Assembly (NCBI GenBank): GCA_036897445.1
Contig: JAYMTL010000007.1
Coordinates: 212,257-276,256, forward strand
DNA length: 64,000 nt
Source: Pelargonium tetragonum
Taxonomy: Eukaryota > Streptophyta > Magnoliopsida > Geraniales > Geraniaceae
Direction of reading: 5' to 3'
A program made the position numbers and the translations under genes. Positions 27,001 to 40,799 of the stretch are shown here, piece after piece. Below the pieces are notes generated by a model that saw only the letters and a program-made list of their open reading frames with translations, made no database searches and was not told where the DNA came from. The number at the start of each line of letters is the position of its first letter. The stretch's first letter is position 1.

Positions 27001-27730
27001 TAGTTTAAGCAAGTTTGTAGGTTTAATCTTATGCAGAGTCGCCTTGAAGCACTTATCTAGGTCACGGCAAACAAAAAGGCTAGGCTTTAGGGCAGTCAAT
27101 TGTACTGGAATCTTTACACCAGTTTAGTCTAAACTCTTCCTAATACCTTTTTGTAAGACTGGCAGGAACTAGAGAATCTAAGAACTTTTTTGGCTTTTCC
27201 AAAGGGGCCCTTTTGAATTGTCGTAATTGTTTACTATATTTAATTATTTAATTTACTCTGACGACAGGACTTGCACCTTTGATCTTTAGAACACAATATC
27301 CGTCTTATTAACAATTCCCGGTTACTGTTATATAGCTCAACCAATTACATACACCTCTACTTAATACTACTCTTTAAAACGTTTCAGAATAATATTAAAA
27401 AAGGTACCCTATTTTTAGTAAAGAGTCAATTTTCCACTAGAGCATAGACAGACCCCTTATATTGCTCAAGCAATCTCGATCGGACTAAGACTTGTTGAGA
27501 ACCTTAGAACAGACTATTCTCAATCTTGTGGAAGTCGTAATACAAGATAAACAAGTAAATTACCGCCGATAACTAAAAAGCTCCTCAACACAAAAGAATA
27601 GCTTTAACTACCTCCCTAAGTTAGGTCTGGGAAAATACACATAAAAATTTTTTTGAAAGAGATACGCTTTAGCTGTCTGTTCTAATAAGTTCTTTGTAGA
27701 TATTAAGGTATGGGCCTTACTTTTTTAAGA
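24001..27730. other. AT-rich block without recognisable genes
   Basis: The first few hundred bases remain purine-rich and may belong to the flanking repeat. After that I recognise nothing. A 60-codon frame at 25154-25336 is not assignable. On the minus strand around 27252-27320 there is a tRNA-like stretch with GGTGCAAGTCC in T-arm position, but acceptor pairing cannot be found. Confidence 0.5.
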
Positions 27731-27732
27731 TA

Positions 27733-28035
27733 ATGGAAATAAAAAGCTTCCTTATCTTATGTATTTTGATTTGCCAACCTATGTTAGTTGTTACTTCTTA
27801 ATTAGTTTGTTATTCTGGTTTAACCCCGGGGTCTTGGCGCTAAGTAAACTAGGAAAGACTCTAGATCTCATTCTATTTTAGCTTTTCTTCTGATAGGTAA
27901 TATAGCTCTTCCAAAAACTATAGCTTTATTATAAATTCTTTTTGACTTATTAATATAAATTTGAATGTCTCAATCCGAGACTTGCTTGGATATATTACAA
28001 AGTAGGTACAGAATATCAGGGCACAATTAGATTTT
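27733..28035 (+). pseudogene. Hydrophobic coding-like frames in shifting register
   Basis: An ATG at 27733 starts a hydrophobic run, MEIKSFLILCILICQPML, that ends at TAA near 27799. The text goes on one base earlier in register (LISLLFWFNPGVLALSK, to about 27880), then again one base earlier (AFLLIGNIALPKTIALL). A third shift of the same direction comes near 28030. Each shift is what one missing base would produce. The predicted product would be a membrane protein, but I do not recognise it. The frames were picked by eye, so this is tentative. Confidence 0.3.
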
Positions 28036-28590
28036 ATAGGGGTTCCTGTTTCTTTTTTAGTAAAAGGAAATATTAAGGCTTGTCCTTTGCGATTTAAAAG
28101 TATACTCTTAGCTTATATAAATGAGCCTGCCAGATTTCTGCTAAGCTTGGTCTGGAATTTAGCTTATTGCAGACTATAATAAAAGGAATTTCAAAATATT
28201 GGATTAAGAGAGCTTTTTCTTGCTGTAGCGGGCCTACCCGTTTTAGATATTTTGGAGATTCCTCCTTATACTGGTTATATAACCTTGAACCCTTCTGAAG
28301 AAGAATTAAGGAAATTAGAAGTAAATGGATGTGTTCCTTTGTTTCTGGGGCTGCTCTTTGGGGTAGTCGGAGTCTTAGAAAAAAATTGAAACTAGAGTAA
28401 TACCCGGGTTTTCTTAGTCTTAGGTAAAGAAGTTGGTTTTTAAAGCGCTATAAATGCCCTTTTTTGAGGTTTGTATTTAGGAATTTCCGGGGTTTTAGTT
28501 CTGGGAGCTCTAATAAGGAGGGAATCGGCTGTTATGTATTTTATATAAGACCTAGAAATAGTAAGGCAAGCTTTAGCTTGTAATGGTAGG
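28036..28590 (+). pseudogene. 185-codon register broken only by stop codons
   Basis: One plus-strand frame keeps a coding-like pattern for about 185 codons with no need of a frameshift. First positions are rich in G, and it contains stretches such as LPVLDILEIPPYTGY, SEEELRKLE and ALFWGLYLGISGVLVLGAL. It is interrupted by two adjacent TAA near 28183, a TAG, two further TAA and two TGA. Stops are about half as frequent as chance predicts, and the TAA/TAG are what RIP would make from CAA/CAG. Alternatively they are sense codons. The product would be partly membrane-spanning; the family is not recognised. Confidence 0.35.
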
Positions 28591-28979
28591 GTATAAATCT
28601 AAGTAGGTATTAAGGAAGTGTAAGTAAGGAAAAGAGTCTAGATATAATAGGCTCATAAGAAGATCCATAAAAAAAGCATAGCAGCTCTTAAGAAGTTTTT
28701 AAATTCAGTTTTAGCTGCAAGAAGGGCTCCTAAGGTAACTAAGACTAAAGCAAGTCCAGCTAATCCAAAGTATGAGAGTTAGGCTATCGCGAAGACTAAG
28801 AAAACCAAACAAGACTACAAGGAAACCTGGGGAAGAGTATAGCTGTTAAGAAACAAGGTATAAGAGAGTAAGGCATATATATAAGGTTGTTGCTATAACA
28901 TATAAAGGAACTACTAGAACCCTCACCCCTGTCAAGGAATGTAAAGTTTCTAACCTCGAACCCACTCTCACTAGATTAG
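28591..28979 (+). pseudogene. Lysine-rich continuation of the same register, heavily interrupted
   Basis: The frame from the preceding feature continues with a lysine/arginine-rich text, including KKIHKKSIAALKKFL and APKVTKTKASPANPKYE, but stops become about as frequent as chance would give. A 61-codon minus-strand frame (28846-29031) occupies the same codon register in reverse. Whether this is the basic tail of the preceding relic or simply purine-rich DNA cannot be decided by eye. Similar basic, purine-rich text is found at 51.85-52.14 kb (minus) and 59.35-59.52 kb (plus). Confidence 0.25.
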
Positions 28980-31900
28980 GAGACTTTCTAAAATTGTAAA
29001 CGACAGCTCTATAAAGAGAATAAAACGCCAAATCGAAGCGGTGAAATAACTATTTCTTACATACAAGCTTTAGCAGAAAAGCCAAAAGTTTCTGGTAGAC
29101 TGTTTAAGATTTAGTGTAGTCAAAAGAAAGTTAGAATTAAATCAAGGTACACTTAGGGGCCCCTTTTCCAGGAAATTTTGCTATAATATTTTTGCGGATC
29201 CCTTTTTATAAAAATCTTTATAAAGAGCTATAAATCCGTTAGTATAGCCCAAAATTCTTAATTTTACGGATCACACATATGAGTTTAGCTGTTTGTGAAC
29301 AGAAGTTTTGAATATTTATTCAAAGAAAGCATAAATACAAGAATAACCGAGATTCTGCCCAACCTTACCATTCTTTCTATCCTGGATTTTTGACTAAAAC
29401 AAGTTTGGTTTTAGAGATCCTTAGCGGAGACACAATTTTAAGTTAGAAATTTCGTAGAAGAGTCAATTCTGGGAGAACACAAACTAAAGGGAAAGTAACT
29501 GGCTTGCTATTATCTTCGATACCTTTATTTCTAACGTTGAGGCAAGTTTCGATTATAAACCCGCGTATTTTCATTTAAAAGGATAGTCTAGAGTTACCAT
29601 AAACAAGAACTCATAATGATGTCTAGTTAGGGGGCTGCTAGATACACAGGGACTCTTACTTAATCTTAATATAAACGAGTATTAAAACGAATTCCCTACA
29701 CTGGAATTAAAACCAATATAACCCTTTTTTGGTTTTACAGAGGGTCTCCCTATCTGGCTGGGCTGCCCCATATAATATTTGATTCCTTAATTAAGAAAAG
29801 CAAGTACTTATTAGCAGTACCAAAGACTTTTTTTACTTCTCACCAGCAATTTTACAATTATGAAACTACAAGTCTTATCAAGTACTTTATATTATAAGTA
29901 GGTTTCACTAGCGCAAAAATTTCTTTAAGTGCCCCTTTTGGTTAAAGCTTCTATAAGGAAATATCTTAATATTAAGGAAGAGTGAAAAATAGCTATCTTT
30001 ACTAATCCCGGATTACAAAAAACTTTTAAGTTAAATAGAAATCTTTCTTTTTCTAACCCTAACAAATCGAGTGCTTCCTAACCTCTAACTGTAAAGGGGT
30101 TCTTAAAACAAAGCACGACTTGATTTAAATTGGCAGTGAGAAACAGTAATAAATAAGAAAAATAAGGGTATACTTACTTCGCTAATACAGAAAATTCACG
30201 CAAGCTCGAGGAGAGTTTGTACAAATACTGGGAAAACACGGAAGAGCTAGAACAAGTCAATTTTTGGGATTTGGGTCCAAAAGATACTCGTATATTCCTT
30301 TATATCTATATTTAATGACTAATTAAGGTCTAATTAATTAGAAAAAAGCGCTTTGGATATGTACCTACCTTTGGCTTTGGAATGAGATATAATAAGGAGA
30401 CTCTTAAGTTTATAAGTGTAGTATACTCCTCCATTTCGGCCTCGTAGTAAACTTCTGATCTTACAAAAATCAAATAATACTAAATTAAGCACCACTTTTT
30501 CAGCCTAGGAAGGACTTGCATACCCTAGGAGCTTCCTTTAAAGTTTTGAGGTCTCTTATCTACGAGGAAGCTTTGGTTTCCGTATTTTAGTTGAGTTCCC
30601 TACTATGTTATGCACAGCCTTTTTTTAGGAGAGACCCCTAGGCTGCGAGAAACTAGTAGAACGTTTTGTTATTTTTCTCTTAGTTACAAGAATAGAACCC
30701 TTACTTGGTATCCTTTATTTTCTATTCTTTTAATTCCTTTAATCTGTAATAATTAAAAGTATAAAACATATGAATGAAGAATAATACCTAGAATTAAATA
30801 CTAGTTTCAAGTTCTCGTCAGTGCGTAATCAAGTAATTACTATAAACATCATTAAGTTAAGATCCTATAGCTCCCAACTAAACTAAAAATGGATCTTTCA
30901 ACGAATTACAGCTAATCCTAAGTATAAGTTGAGGGGTTAGAAAAATTCCTTATTTATAAAGAGTTAGCTGCCTGCCTACACATTAAAGATTCGGGTTTGA
31001 ACCTTCGGCATACCTGTAGCTTTTTAATGCTACTTGTCTTCTCCCCCCTCTTATCTTAGGAGCCTTTGGTATTGCCTTATTCATTTCAACAATAACAACA
31101 CCTTCTCTAGTTTTAATATTCTAAGTAATTTCATTTTAATAAAAAAGAATCTAACCAAGACATATCAGACCTTTTTTTGAGGATAACGTAATATAGACAT
31201 ATCCTTTTGTATACTTGATAAGATTCTCCCTCTTTAATAAATAGTTTAGAGACTAAAATAGAAAGAACTTTAGTTTCGAAATCAGAGATAGAGACTTCAA
31301 AAGGGACCATTTGTAAGATCTTAATTCATCTCGTTATAGGTCTTTCTAGAACCTATTACTACCTTTACAGCACTTGAACCCCACATTCCGAGATTCACAA
31401 CTTTTTATTTTAGCAGTTCAGGTTCAGTATAGGACTCTTTAGCAAAGGTAAAAACTAAAAAAAGGAAACTTCTATTTATCTTTAAACCATTATTGAGTAC
31501 TTTACAGAGGCCCTTTTAATTCTAAATCCCTTTGCAATCCCATATTTGCTTATGATACTTTACAACTAAGTATACTTTTTAATGAATCGCTCCTCTATTA
31601 TAACTAGCTACACTGAAAGTCTTCACCACTTCTTCTAACATTTTCCTAAAACTTCCTGTACTTTATCTGTTAATTTTAGGTATAAAGTACTAGGATACAC
31701 TGCCGGAACTCTTAGGACAGTAATAGAAAAGATTCTACAATATAATCAAGAGAGAGCTGGAATTGAACCCTTTGGTTTTCCGCACTACGAGGGTGTACTC
31801 TAAAATCTGAATAAATAAGTAGTAGTATAATCCTTAATTTAAAACCCTGTACCCTGAAAAGGAGATCTCTTACATACTAAGTGGTCTTTTTTTAAGTTTT

Positions 31901-34900
31901 TCGGAACCAAAGAAAGCCGGGCACTTAAAATCAATCTTTAGATATCTTCCTTTCGAATGGGACTCCTAATATTGAGATTAAGTATGAACACTTAATTAAT
32001 GCAATTAAGTTGCTAAGATCCAAAATCTTACTGGTGTGCTCGCCCAGGAATTTGTAGGGTAAATTTATGAAAGGGTATCCAAGTACTACGCTTTCTCATA
32101 AAGGTGTTTGTTTCTAAATGGATTCCCCTTAATTCTAAGTTAAAATCTTAGTTTAACAACAAAAGGTCTTAAGTAGTGTTCTTTTCGTAAGTAAATAAGA
32201 TTTTTTTATATGGTTTTATGTTCTAGGGGTTCTTCTTGAAGCTCCTATTTAAAATATGTAATAGCGTCGAAGTTCTATATTTATACTTGAGTTCTCTCTG
32301 ATCAACGAAAAGAATTATAATATAGTTTTTAATAGATACCCGGTTGTGAAAAAGGAAGGCTTTAATTATTGGGTGTATTTTCTTTATCTCCATCACAAAG
32401 TCTTTTAAGTAGCCTAACCTACAAAGCCTGCGGATTTAAGGGTAAATTTTTAGGTCTTTTACTTTCTATAGTTCCCCTTATAAACTCTAAATTCTATAAC
32501 TGGCTCTTCCACACTTGACTCATCTATACCTTGTACTCTATCGAAAAGAATAATCTCTCTGATTACCCGTTTACCAGATTCTCATATCAACCCGAGTTCC
32601 TGTCCGTCGCATTTTACAAGATTTGCTGCATCTCCACTCCTCTTGGGTATGCTATTTACAACTCTCAAATTCTCAAGCTGAAAAACAAGAAAGGGTGCTA
32701 GCTTTTGTTGAATGCTTCTATGCATCTTAAACTATTTGCTGCCTGCCACATTTTATATATACAATTTTTTTTAATATTTGTAAAGAAGTCTTACAATTTA
32801 CTATTTAATAGAGATTCAATTCCTATAGTTTTTTTAGTTTTATAACCAGGTAAATCTGACTACCTTGTACATACTAAAACCTCTTTTCCGTACAACTGAC
32901 AAACAAGCTGTACCTTTCTCTAATTTGGCTTAAGTCCCAGATTACTTTTAGACCCACTTCCTTTTCTTAAATACTAAAACGCAACTCCCTATAAAAAAAC
33001 TACTACTCAAAAATTCTGAAGTATAAAAATATAGATACCCAAAGGAAAGGACTGCTTAACCAAAACCTTTTTTAAGTTAGAAGACTCCGTTAGCAAAGAA
33101 ACTTTTCCTTTATATTCCTTAAAGTCTTTAGTTTCAAGAGGGTTCATAATTCCAAACTAATGAATATAGAATAGATTTAAGAGCCCCAAGGTAAGGAATA
33201 ATAAGTCTAATCCCATAAAGGAAAAGTGAAAGATTTAATTCTAGCTAGCACCTCTCTTCCCTAATCTAAAGCCTAAAAGTCAATTGCTCCTTAGAGTATT
33301 GGGGTATCAAAGTACTTATTGGGGATTCCCTATACTTGAAAAACAAGAATTTCACAGAAATATAGGGGTTATTAGAGACTCTTAGTTACAAATTCCTTAA
33401 CTTTTATAAATATAAACGAACCAGACATAGTTCTCTTACGGAAACCCCACCCTTCTTATATTATTATTAATATAGCGATCAAAAAAAAAGAATTTTAATA
33501 GGGGATTCCTTTTACAATAAAGGTTTAGTATTTTAAAGTTAAGTGGTTTTAGTAAAAAAACTCTATAAAGTAATCTAAAAGCAACGGCCCTTTGGTTGCC
33601 TATAGATTCTTTAATTATTAAAGAAACCTAATATAATTAGAACAAAACTAGAGTAATAAATCTTGATAGGGTCAGTCTCTAAGAGAATCCTTTACAAGAG
33701 GAGAAATTTACTTAAATAAAGCGAACCCCTTAATAAGTTAGGGAATAAGACTGTTTTATATCCTATAAAAAAACTAATATCACTAATTTTTATTTATAGA
33801 ATAACCCTTGCTTTAACTAGTTTTTTAAGGGGGGTCCAGAGGGCTCGTGTTAATAAAAGAAAAACCTAAGCCCTAAGAACTTCTGTATCCTTGTTTAGCA
33901 AATTGAGATTTTCGTTATATGACAGGACTCGGACCCCTCCCTAGGATTTAGCTAAAATTGCATGGCTCTAACATGACTATCATTAATCAAAGTTAATCCA
34001 CTTAGTATAAGCGCGTATACCTTACTTACTTAATAGGTTAGCTTGTCTTATAGAGTATTTTAGAATCATTCTTTTACTCTTTTTTGATATTTTTGATATA
34101 GTATATAGGATAATTTCTTTATATGATATGCTTCCCTTATAAAAGAAACCTTTACCTCTCCAATTCTGCTTAACCAAAAAAGTTGGTGAAACCCGATCCC
34201 TCGTTAGTTCGAAATGAATGTACTTTTTTGTAACTGAATAAGTTAGCGAATTAGGGAGCTTCGTTGTTTGTAATTTGGTATTTGGTCAAGTTAAAGCCCC
34301 TAGAAATATTTATTTGATAACATAACCACACCACTCAAACCTTTTATTAATTACCAAATTATGAGTATACCTGGATAACTTTTGCCGTTCATATAAAAAG
34401 ACATAATAAGAAAATTCCGAAATAAAGCTTTTTATTGTACAAGCAAAGGAGCGCATAAGCTACTTCCCCCGCCTCAGTTCAGTACTCTATACTTTTAACC
34501 CGCTTTAGTGGGCGCCCCGATTTACACTTAGTATTAGATAAGAAGGAATTCCGTCTTTTATTCCCACAGCTCTAGTTATTTTCGCTTTTTTATACAATAT
34601 TACACAAGGACCTTGATATAAGTAGTCATAGCTAAGGACTATTCCTTATGCATGAGTAGCTCTTACCGAGAGAGTTAAACCAGAATACAGGAATTCGTTG
34701 GTTCTAATCCTATAAAAACCGCTTGCTGACTTTCATATACATACTCTTGATAGCTATACCTAGACCTATGTTACCCGTCTTGATAATAACTGTAGTTTTA
34801 GTGTTACCAGGATTCTTATTCTTTTCTAGTTCAATGACGAGGTTGTGAATAGTCCAACCAATCTAGGAGCATTTCTAGATAGGATATAGGGAAGAGCTCG

Positions 34901-35786
34901 AATACAGAAGGTGTTGATTTGGAACAAACTGGATAAACTATCTAACTTCAAGTTATAGTATCCTTTTGGCTTTATGGGCGAGGATTCTCCTATATTGTTT
35001 GTAATTTACAAGATTTTGTATAATTGTATCCCAAGCCCTAGATCTAAAAAGATAAAAGGGTACTTTTTTATTGGGGCTTGATATAGAGTAATTTCTTAAA
35101 AATCTTAAAAAGAAGTATTCAATCAGACCTGGACAAAGGAATGAGTCAGCATCCAGGTAATTTACACTAAAAAGCTCCCAGTCTATAGGGAATCCTTATT
35201 AAGGTTTTTGTGCCCCTGTTAAAAAATGAATAATATGGGATCCCACTTTTGATTAGAAGCTTCTGGGAATTCCTGCTATGTAGGAGCAATATAAGTTTGA
35301 CGCTATTCTGATATGGAAATCCTTATTAAAATATTTAGGGTACTGCCTGCTTCCTTTACAAATTTGTTTGTACTATAAAAGTTATTACAAGATTCTTATA
35401 TCCTTTGCCAATTCTTTAGGGTAAGGAAATCCTGTTGATGCTATTTCATTTACTCCAAATCCCAGGATATAGCTCGAGTATATAATAAGAATTCAAAAAA
35501 ACTAAGGGATAATCCTAAAATATATTTATCAAAGTTTACTAAAGTCCTATAAAGGCTCCTAAAAACATTAAAATTTTTTACTAGCTACGCAGGTACTAAG
35601 GGGCAGAGGGAACTCCTAAAAGCTCATTAAAATCTGCATTGTCATTAGTACCGAATTCTAGAAGTCTAGAAGCTCCTAACTTAATTACAACGCTTAAACT
35701 GCGACGTGTAAAAAATTCGGTAGATTTAGAATCATAGCTTCAAAGAGTTATCCTTACAAAAATGAGTGCGTAAAAACTGAGTTAGG
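28980..35786. other. AT-rich block with isolated tRNA-like fragments
   Basis: No gene is recognised in nearly 7 kb. GGGTTTGAACC near 30994 and, on the minus strand, GGGTTCAATTCC near 31755-31766 look like T-arm cores; the second is followed by AGCTCTC in acceptor position but lacks a matching 5' strand. TTGGTTCTAATCC near 34700 is similar. None can be folded into a whole tRNA by eye. In one hand-counted line (33061-33120) TpA was 5 against ApT 2, and CpA+TpG 2 against ApC+GpT 5. Confidence 0.45.
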
Positions 35787-35803
35787 TCTTATAAGAATTC
35801 AAG

Positions 35804-36061
35804 GTGTTAGTTAAACTTGTTTCAAAAATACGAATAGAAACTTTCCGGCATTTTCTTGGGTTGGGTGGAGCGGGATTAACCCCTTTCGAATTTGAGGATA
35901 ATACCGAGTGTAATAGTAATAGGGTCTTTCCAAACTTAGGACGGGATACTTTTAATGGTTCAAGTAGTTTGATTATATCTAAACTGGATTTCTCATTTTT
36001 GGAGAGACTGCAAATTCCCTTCCGTTCGGCAAGTCTGTACTTATTATCAGCGCACTCCTAA
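35804..36061 (+). pseudogene. Unrecognised 85-codon coding-like frame
   Basis: The frame runs 85 codons to TAA, starting at TTG. Its centre has a coding-like codon pattern and reads GLGGAGLTPFEFED and RVFPNLGRDTFNGSSS. It is longer than most chance frames in the window. I do not recognise a family, and neither flank continues it in another frame with confidence. It could be a fragment of a decayed gene. Confidence 0.3.
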
Positions 36062-39049
36062 AGAAGCTGTATAGAGGTTTTTTTAATCCACAGGTTTCCT
36101 TGGTACAATTATCCTGTAGTTTTAATGAGACCTAATGAGATGCCTGTAAGGATTTCCTGTTAAAAAAGACCCGCATTCCTTCACTAAGTATTAGGCTTGT
36201 ATCAGCAGAAATACAAAAAAGAAGCTGCGTTGAACGACATTCCTTGGCTTACATTTTTAAAGTAATCCAAAAAAGTAGATAAAAGGGCGTTAATATCTTT
36301 ATATTAGACCTATTCTTATCTTATCTTTTTTATATAGACGGGATAGGATAAAACAGAATAAGTCTTTCTTTTCATTTTTAGGGTTAGTAGTACTTGAATT
36401 ATGTTACTTCTTAGAAGCAGGGTAGGCTACCTCTTTTTAGTCAACAATTTCGGGTAGTTAATTGCAAAGGAATCTTGTAACTCTTTATACTTCTCTGCTA
36501 GACGCCCTTACTAAAAAAGGGGGCTCTGCAACAATAGAAATTCCTTATTAATTTAAGGTTAACTTCCCATAAAGGGAGTGGTCTCTGTCTCCTCTATACA
36601 ACACAAATTCTTTTTTAAGAATTCTTTAATGACTTATTTTAAACAGATCCGGAAGGAAAACAGACTTTATTTTAATATGATTTTAATATGAAACCTGGAA
36701 ATAGAGGAACCCACAAAGGCAACTCCTTACTTTATATCCAGGAAGTCCTTGTATCTCACAATCACTTTTTCTTAACTTAAGTATGAATCTGTACCTCATC
36801 TATCTCCACCCACTCTAAAGGTTTTCTACAGCGCCCTGTCTCTTAGTTTGAAGTTTTTGAGATAAGTAGGGCTCTTTTTAGTGTAAATGAGTAGCTTAAG
36901 GCCTATTTGCGGGGTACCCTTAGTTTTATTAAGGGTTTCCGAACGGGGTTCGACTATTCACATACATAATAGATATAGAAGTACGTTTCGTATTTCCTGG
37001 ATTTTTAGGAGCAGAAATCCGTATTTTTTGTCTGAGTTTTAGGGGGGATTGCTTGCTTGGCTTTTTACACTCTGGTAAGCCAAGATTCTTGTAAAACCTG
37101 CGGGCACTTTTCCTAGGAACACAAGACAAAATTTTAAGAATTCTAGTTGCGTAAGCCGGTAGTCGATAAAAAAGTATAGCGGATATTTCTTATTTAGAAT
37201 AGAAACAAATAAGGATAAATTTTTTTGAAGTACGGCCCTCCTGGTTAGTTTGTATAAACAAAGTCTAATTAAGTAAAGCATAAAGTTCGTGAGTATTTAG
37301 TTAAATGTCATTAGTTCTAATCCTGCTTTAAATTTAAGTACATTTATTTAGTTTAGATAAAGTAAACTTTCTTATTCAGAGGTCTTTCTTTTCCTTTTAG
37401 GTTGTGGAGATCCCAAAAGACTCAAAAATCTCTAAAAACTCCCCTTTTTCTTTTTAGAAAGCACTGTATATTTTACTTTACCCCACTTTTAAATTAAGAG
37501 TAAAAAGCTTCGCGAAACCCCGGGGAAGTACCCTAATAGCAACAGTTTTTGCCTAGAATAAAATTCTAAAGAGATAAAAAATGAGAGTCAACATACTTGA
37601 TAAAAAAGGAATGCCCTTTTTATTTACATGAATAGGGATGCTTATAAGTATTTATTTTATTACATTAAGGATTTCTGCAACTAAATTTCTTTTCGCTCTC
37701 TAAAAAAAAAAGATACTCTAGTAAAAAACTTTACCTTACTAACCGGATGAAATTGGGTAAGTAAGCGTTAAAAAAATCTTCCTTCGAGGAAACCCGTAGA
37801 CTAAGATTGTATAAGTTGAACAGGGCCTGGTTAATAAATAAAGGATGTTAATAAGAATCTCTAGACAAAGCTCTCTCCGACAGAAGGAAGCCTTTTTAGT
37901 TTTTCCTCTAACCCGTGTAAAAAAAGCTGCGCTAATCGCCCGTAAGTCTATAGTCAGTCCCTACACTTTGAATTTAAGTTGATTTTAGTGTACAATACTC
38001 GCAAAAACCTATCCAGGATTTCGAGATTAGGATACTCCTTAATTATTCCAAAAGGGGTTGAGCCAGATATAGAGCGTTCCTTTATTTAAATTATAAAGAG
38101 GAATTAGTTAGGTCATTAAAATAGAATTATCTAATAAAAGCGGTTAAAAGGTATATCCTTAGAATTAGAAACGTAAATACAAAATTTCTTCTTTTGTAGT
38201 AGCTCAAAGTTAAGCAATTGTTACCAAAGTTTCCTCAAAAAAGAAAGGGGCGGTTCTAATTTGTTAAGGGTTAGGACTTAGATTAATACTAAACATATAG
38301 TCTACATGGGCTTGCTTTTGCTTAATTTTAAGCTCAGGAGCCCTGAGTCAGGTTTGTAGAATGTAAAAACTAAATTTCATATTTATATAAAGAGCTAGAC
38401 TTTTATACTATTAAAATGTCTTTTCTGTAGGACATAAGTAATATTCTAAGATTGAGGAGCACAGACAGAGCTCCAATTTACGACTAACCTTTGCTTTACA
38501 CTTCCAGCAAATTACCAGGAGCGGCGGCATAGTTATATTTAATTGACAATTTTCTTTATATGTCATACAATACTTCATAGGAAAGGGGAATCCCGCTCTA
38601 TTCTTTATCCACTTTAGGTTAAGAACTTATCTTCCTTTTTCTTATATAAAGATGAGTTAGGCCCAAGTTTTTGTACGTAAAGCCTTTGTAGTTACTAAAT
38701 CAAATTCAGTGCGGACCTTGGGTTTAGAAAGTCTAGCGATAATCTATCCCTTTAACTAAGGAAGTTTCCTTTAACAGGACTTGCAAGGGGGGCTATTAAG
38801 GACCCGCTTCGAACCTGTAAAATACAAGTTTGAGAGGGTCTTAGCTTTACTATAGAGCTTTTAGGGACTCCTATATTTTAGGTTTTTAAATTTAACCCGG
38901 GTTTATCCGCCTCTTAAAATACATGCAAAATGACATTAAGAGCTCCTTTCAATAAAAATAGGAGTTTGGCGAATATCTCTTGACTAGCGCTCTTTATTCT
39001 TTATTTCTGGTTTTTGAAATTGAAAGATTACTTCGAAAAAAAAAATGTT
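36062..39049. other. AT-rich block without recognisable genes
   Basis: Two overlapping minus-strand frames of 66 and 80 codons (36929-37129 and 37039-37281) are the longest here. They are basic and unassignable, and at most one could be real. Nothing else is visible. Confidence 0.5.
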
Positions 39050-39480
39050 TTTTAGTTAGTTAACCAGACTTTATGACAACCAACCTTATATGCCTTACTT
39101 GTTTTAGTGTCTTCTTACTCTTATCCCTACCCATACACCTACCTTCTTTCTTCTTATTTACTAGGAAGATTTTCTTCTTGGTAGCTGTCTTATTGATATT
39201 AGTACTCTTCTTCTTACCTATTAATTAGTAGGAGGGATATAGGAGTTCTTATATAGATAACAGATACGGACTTACCTTTGTCGCTTTACTTTTCATTTTT
39301 TACCTTCTTCCTGCAGCCCTGTTTTTTAGCTTTAGTATTCCTATTTGTATTAGTACCCTTCTAGCCCGTACTCTTAGTCTTCTTCTCGATAGTTGGGAGC
39401 TTTGTATTACTCTATATAGTTCCTGTACTCTTCTTATTAGTCTTTATTAATTTTAGAGTCGTTTTAGTATGTTGGAGTTA
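39050..39480. repeat. Pyrimidine-rich repeat-like segment
   Basis: This stretch is strongly T/C-biased on the plus strand, with many CTT and TCTT steps, and includes TTAGTAGGAGGGATATAGG. It resembles the complement of the purine-rich part of repeat family A (copies near 23.7 and 55.6 kb) in texture, but I did not find the CCGACTG signature next to it. It may be a more diverged relative or an unrelated low-complexity tract. A short 82-codon minus frame after it (39589-39837) is not assignable. Confidence 0.3.
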
Positions 39481-40799
39481 GGAGTCTTAGAAAATGACTC
39501 AGTATTCTATACCCTTAATTACCGAGATTCCTTTTAAAACTCCTATGACGAAATGTCCTGTAATGTTAGCCTTTTCGTTTCTTGGATTTTAAGGGTTTAG
39601 AGAGTAACTAGAACCCTTCTGAACTCCGTGATCGTGATAAAGAGAGGCCTCAGAAAAGTAGAAGTGGGGATATAAATGCCTGGTATAGAACACCCTTACT
39701 AGGTTACTTGTGAAAGCAGAGTTATAAAATTTGTATGAGATAGGGAGTCTCGCTATACCTATATAAGCAGTACCCAAAAGTTGTAGATCGTGCCGGCTCT
39801 TGGTATTACTTCTAAAATTGTGTAGAGAATTCCGCACCCTTTAAATTGAAATTATACATGTAAGCGCGCGATAGAAAGTAGAGTTGCAAAAGAGGAAACA
39901 AAAATGACTTAGATATTAGATAGGATAAATTGAGTTCAATTCTATAAGTTTCCTCAATGTCTAAAGTCATTTATTAAGTGAAATCTTATATTAGAAGTTC
40001 TTAGTTAATTGCATATTATGTACAAGGAATTTTTAGTATTCACTTAATATAGAAGAAATCCACTCTTACCTGACATGAATAGCCGCCCGAACTTTTCTAG
40101 CACTAGTAACTCCCTTGACCCTATCCCATAAGAGCCCTCTCTCTTTCCAAATCCACCCGTTAGAGCACTTTAGATTTGGATCCGAAATCGGGAGTTCTAA
40201 TCCCAAAAAATCTTACAGGCTTGTTACTCTTAACAAGGACCAAATACGGTTTTAGTAAGTTTCTTCGATCGGGATTTAGAAAGCAAAATGCGATATGAAA
40301 GTAGAAATTTTTGCGTCAGAGTTTTTATCAAGATTTGTATCTTTACTTTAACTTTAAGATAAGTATGAGTAGTCTCCGGTTTTCTGCTTACAATTTTCTC
40401 GTTTTATAAACTTTAATTAAGCCTCTACGGAAAAAGCAAGAGACCCCTTTCAGGTATGATATAGCTATATATATAATAGGAATTTCCTACAAAAAAACTA
40501 TTCTTGTCTTGCACAATCGAAAGGTATTACAATTTACATGTGAGTGTGTACGCTCAACAAGCTTTCTCAAACAAAATCAAAGTATACACCTAACCTAATA
40601 TCTTAGTATCTTAATTAAGAGATTTTTAGAATTAATAATAGGAAGTAATAGAGAATAGAGATTTTGACTTGTACTTTACTAGGGGGGCTTTACCCTTACT
40701 CTTAACATTAACATAAAGATGGTAATACTAATTTGTTCTAGCATAGTATAGATTATAGACAGTACTTGTTGTTAAAAAGGGATATTTCTATTATTACTT
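39481..40799. other. AT-rich block with one T-arm-like motif
   Basis: No gene is recognised. Near 40155-40205, GTTAGAGC followed by GATTTGGATCCGAAATC (a five-pair stem with a seven-base loop) and GAGTTCTAATCCC recalls a tRNA from D-arm to T-arm. Position 33 of the anticodon loop would not be T, and the acceptor stem is missing, so it is at best a relic. Confidence 0.35.

Noticed and set aside
27252-27320. Minus-strand tRNA-like stretch whose loop could be read with anticodon CTA (amber-reading)
   Set aside because: The anticodon stem pairs at only three of five positions and the acceptor is missing, so a suppressor tRNA cannot be supported.
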